From assembly GCA_028023455.1 (NCBI GenBank), contig JAQFVV010000013.1, positions 2,916,001-2,980,000 on the forward strand: DNA of 64,000 nt, written 5' to 3'. Both the position numbers and the translations under genes were made by a program. Below, piece by piece: positions 61,421 through 64,000 of this stretch. Within the stretch, counting starts at the first letter, position 1, and every line of letters starts with the position of its first letter. The notes below the pieces were generated by a model, which searched no databases, was not told the origin of the DNA, and worked only from the letters and a program-made list of their open reading frames with translations. The stretch is from Epiperipatus broadwayi. Taxonomy: Eukaryota > Onychophora > Udeonychophora > Euonychophora > Peripatidae.

Positions 61421-64000
61421 AATGAAAAAACTCAGTATATTTCAATGACTGACATTTATCTTTACTTATTTACATAAATTGCATGAGTATCATCTGACTA
61501 ACTATCAGGAAATAAATCAACACATATATTTAAAACATTTTATTTCATATAATAATAATGATCACCACTTAGAACACCCATTTGCAATGCCAGACTAGAT
61601 AATACAGAACAGAAGTTACTCCTAATGAATGAAAGTAAACCATACAATCTTAAGTAAAAAAATAACAAATCATGTAATAATAATTTATTACAAGAGTACT
61701 TATTAACTGATGCATAACTTATTTGTTTAGGCAAAATTAACAAATCATGTAACAGTAATTTATTTATAAAGTATAATCATTAATTGATATACAATTTATT
61801 TCTTTAACAAAATCTTTTAATCTTTATACATCATAGTATTAATCATTAAAAATCATTAAACTCGTCATAAGTTGAACTCTGACTTCAATAAACTTAAATA
61901 TAATTCTACACATGTATGAATCCATTAATATGAACATTTCTTTGACTCATATGGCTTCTAGAACTTACACATACTTTAATGGACAGATACATATGGCCAG
62001 CAAAACTAATCACAAGAACCAAGCAGTAATCACTAACTCACATGCCTGTAACATCAGTATGAATATTACCACAAACAATACAAAGTCTAACCTCATTGTC
62101 ATAGGTCCCCAGAACACCCACATGATTAACATATCTGATGTTGACATATATATCCTTTTCTTATATCCTGCTGAAGTCATGGAGATACAAGACTCTTAAA
62201 ACTAACAAATGCTAATTGTGGTAATCAAGACACAAATGTGAGAGATAACAAGTATATAGTTTATTAGTAGCAATAAAAAAAATAGAATAAAGCAAAATCA
62301 TAGTTCACATGTTGCTAATATCATGTCTAGTTTTAAACCTAATATTTTACTGGTGTTTCTTATAGGTTAAAAATGAATTAGAGACTAAACATAATAATTA
62401 TCTCTATCACATCTACAAGAGTAACTCTGAGCTTTATATGTTTCAATAATCTTTAGGGAAGATATTCTACAATGATTTAACTATTAATTACTTCATAATT
62501 AAGCAGGCTGAAGCTAAAAATATTTATTTAACTATATTAATATCACAATTATTAGTCAAAGACCTAGAATTATGATGGACAACACAATAATAAAATCAAG
62601 CTTTAAAAATACATCAAAAAAATACTGAATGCAATGCTAGGTTATGCAGAAACAGAATTATATCCGATGTTGAAACAGAGATGGGATATGTCTACCTTGG
62701 CAAGGCCATACCAAGAGTTGTGTAAAGTAGAAAAAACATCTACATATAATTGATGATGAACTTTGTTATTATTATGCAGGAAAATTCATCTGTTTTGATA
62801 ATAATAATAACAACAACAACATTGAAGATTCTCAGAATATGAAAATATAAGAAATATGTCCACTTTAGCATAAACATATCTAGAGAACACTTGGCCAATC
62901 TATTTTCATGAAGCTACTTTAAGAACAAATGTATAAATTAATCAAAAAATATAATAAATAAACCAGCAACACAATTTGATTAAAGAAGGAATGAGCAATA
63001 AGTAATTTTTAATTATGAAACTCTGGAAATTATGATGAATATTAACAAGAAAATAAGCATGAGTAGCATCATTATAAGTTTACACAAATGATCACACATT
63101 TCTTTACATGGATAAATTAAGGCCTAATTGATTCATTCAATATAAATATTCCTAAATGGTAAAAGATTCTAATAATCTCTGCTGAATTGAAAGTTCACCC
63201 TAAAGATTGCATTCACACATATTAAGAAATATAATATCTATATGGGAGATTGAGAGGTCTAAGATTTAGATATATAATCACAATTAAACATTTACTGAAA
63301 GCTGACATTCACTTTTTCAGTTAATGAAAATTAAATGACATATATATTTGCCCTTTCAAAAATATATATCAACTTTATTTTTAATATTGTTTTTAAAACT
63401 AGTTTAATTTTTATTTTATATTTTTTAAAAAGCCTAATTGAAGTGCTTGACTATATTATAGAAAAATAAAATATTTTGACCAGGTGAGGAAGGGGAATTG
63501 AAGCACCTTGATGCTTTTGATTAATTAGCTTTCTTTTGGGGGGGGGGGGAGATGATTCTAGGAATTTAAAAAACAAAAATATTTTTTACAAAAAAATCCT
63601 TCATCAACTGATTGTTCAATACCTAAATCTAGCACATGTACGATTTAAGAATGACCACATATAGCTATATATTTGATCATTCTTGAACCATTACAGGTTA
63701 CTTTAACTATATGTATAATGAGAAGATTAAAGTAACACATAATATTAAAGAAAAATATAACAAAAAATATTAAATAATAAAAGTAAAAGAACACCAAATG
63801 CATATGAATAGTTAAGTTTTTACCAGTCTTTCAGAATTGCAGAGATCTCATGGCATGAATTCAATATTTCTACAACTACCTTTGCAAAGCATTTTAAAAA
63901 CATAGCAAGATATAAAGAGTAGCATGTAGATATAATGATGCACATAGTTTTCATGGTGCAATTAACATTCATTTGGTCCTAGATAGCCCCTTTAGTTAAT
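61421..64000. other. AT-rich DNA, nothing recognised
   Basis: Includes a poly-G run near 63538-63549 and a 95-codon plus-strand open frame (61912-62199) rich in N, T, I and M that looks like chance. No supported gene. Confidence 0.45.

Noticed and set aside
61912-62199. 95-codon open frame as a gene
   Set aside because: The composition is dominated by N, T, I and M as expected from AT-rich DNA. No motif or context supports it.

Overview
The window is strongly AT-rich eukaryotic DNA. It carries long A/T tracts, microsatellites and a dense layering of transposable elements. There is no bacterial-style gene packing, and I recognise no intact host gene. The families present are RTE-like and CR1-like LINEs, Penelope-like remnants, Ty3/gypsy LTR elements, a TTF/ZMYM1-type hAT transposon, tRNA-derived SINEs and foldback MITEs. 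This mix fits an invertebrate animal genome (arthropod, mollusc or cnidarian are all possible); the species cannot be fixed from the sequence.

Layout. 0.4-3.9 kb: an internally deleted gypsy element with two long LTRs. 8.8-10.0 kb: a decayed Penelope-like element, followed by a compound tetranucleotide array ending in about 270 bp of (GATA)n. 15.6-18.8 kb: a near full-length RTE-type LINE on the minus strand, broken only by frameshifts. 22.1-26.7 kb: a complete hAT transposon with matching termini and a perfect 8-bp target duplication, its transposase broken by about two frameshifts; it contains nested palindromes. 27.0 kb: a foldback MITE. 29.3-31.6 kb: a decayed CR1-like LINE interrupted by a tandem pair of 459-bp units. 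32.0-33.4 kb: an older RTE relic. 33.9-35.0 kb: a 1.07-kb pogo-like non-autonomous transposon flanked by TA. 37.5-37.8 kb: an eroded second hAT transposase. 38.5-39.1 kb: a 3' piece of the CR1-like LINE.

39.9-50.6 kb is a nested block. A second RTE copy, itself carrying a 204-bp palindromic insertion with an 11-bp target duplication, abuts a second gypsy element. That gypsy element is interrupted by the 3' end of another LINE and by a long CR1-like LINE (about 45.6-50.05 kb). The CR1-like LINE has an intact ORF1 encoding a coiled coil plus SGNH-hydrolase domain, and a frameshifted endonuclease/reverse transcriptase ORF2. 51.4-52.8 kb: a fourth RTE relic. 53.5-57.1 kb: jockey-like LINE relics. 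57.2-60.3 kb: several foldback elements, including an 840-bp one with tRNA-like promoter sequences and a roughly 40-bp minisatellite. 60.3-61.4 kb: another LINE relic enclosing an unidentified 124-codon ORF on the opposite strand. The rest is AT-rich DNA with nothing I can support.

Nothing here works together as a pathway. The interest lies in the layers of insertion, in the intact SGNH ORF1, and in several foldback or tandem elements whose families I cannot name.
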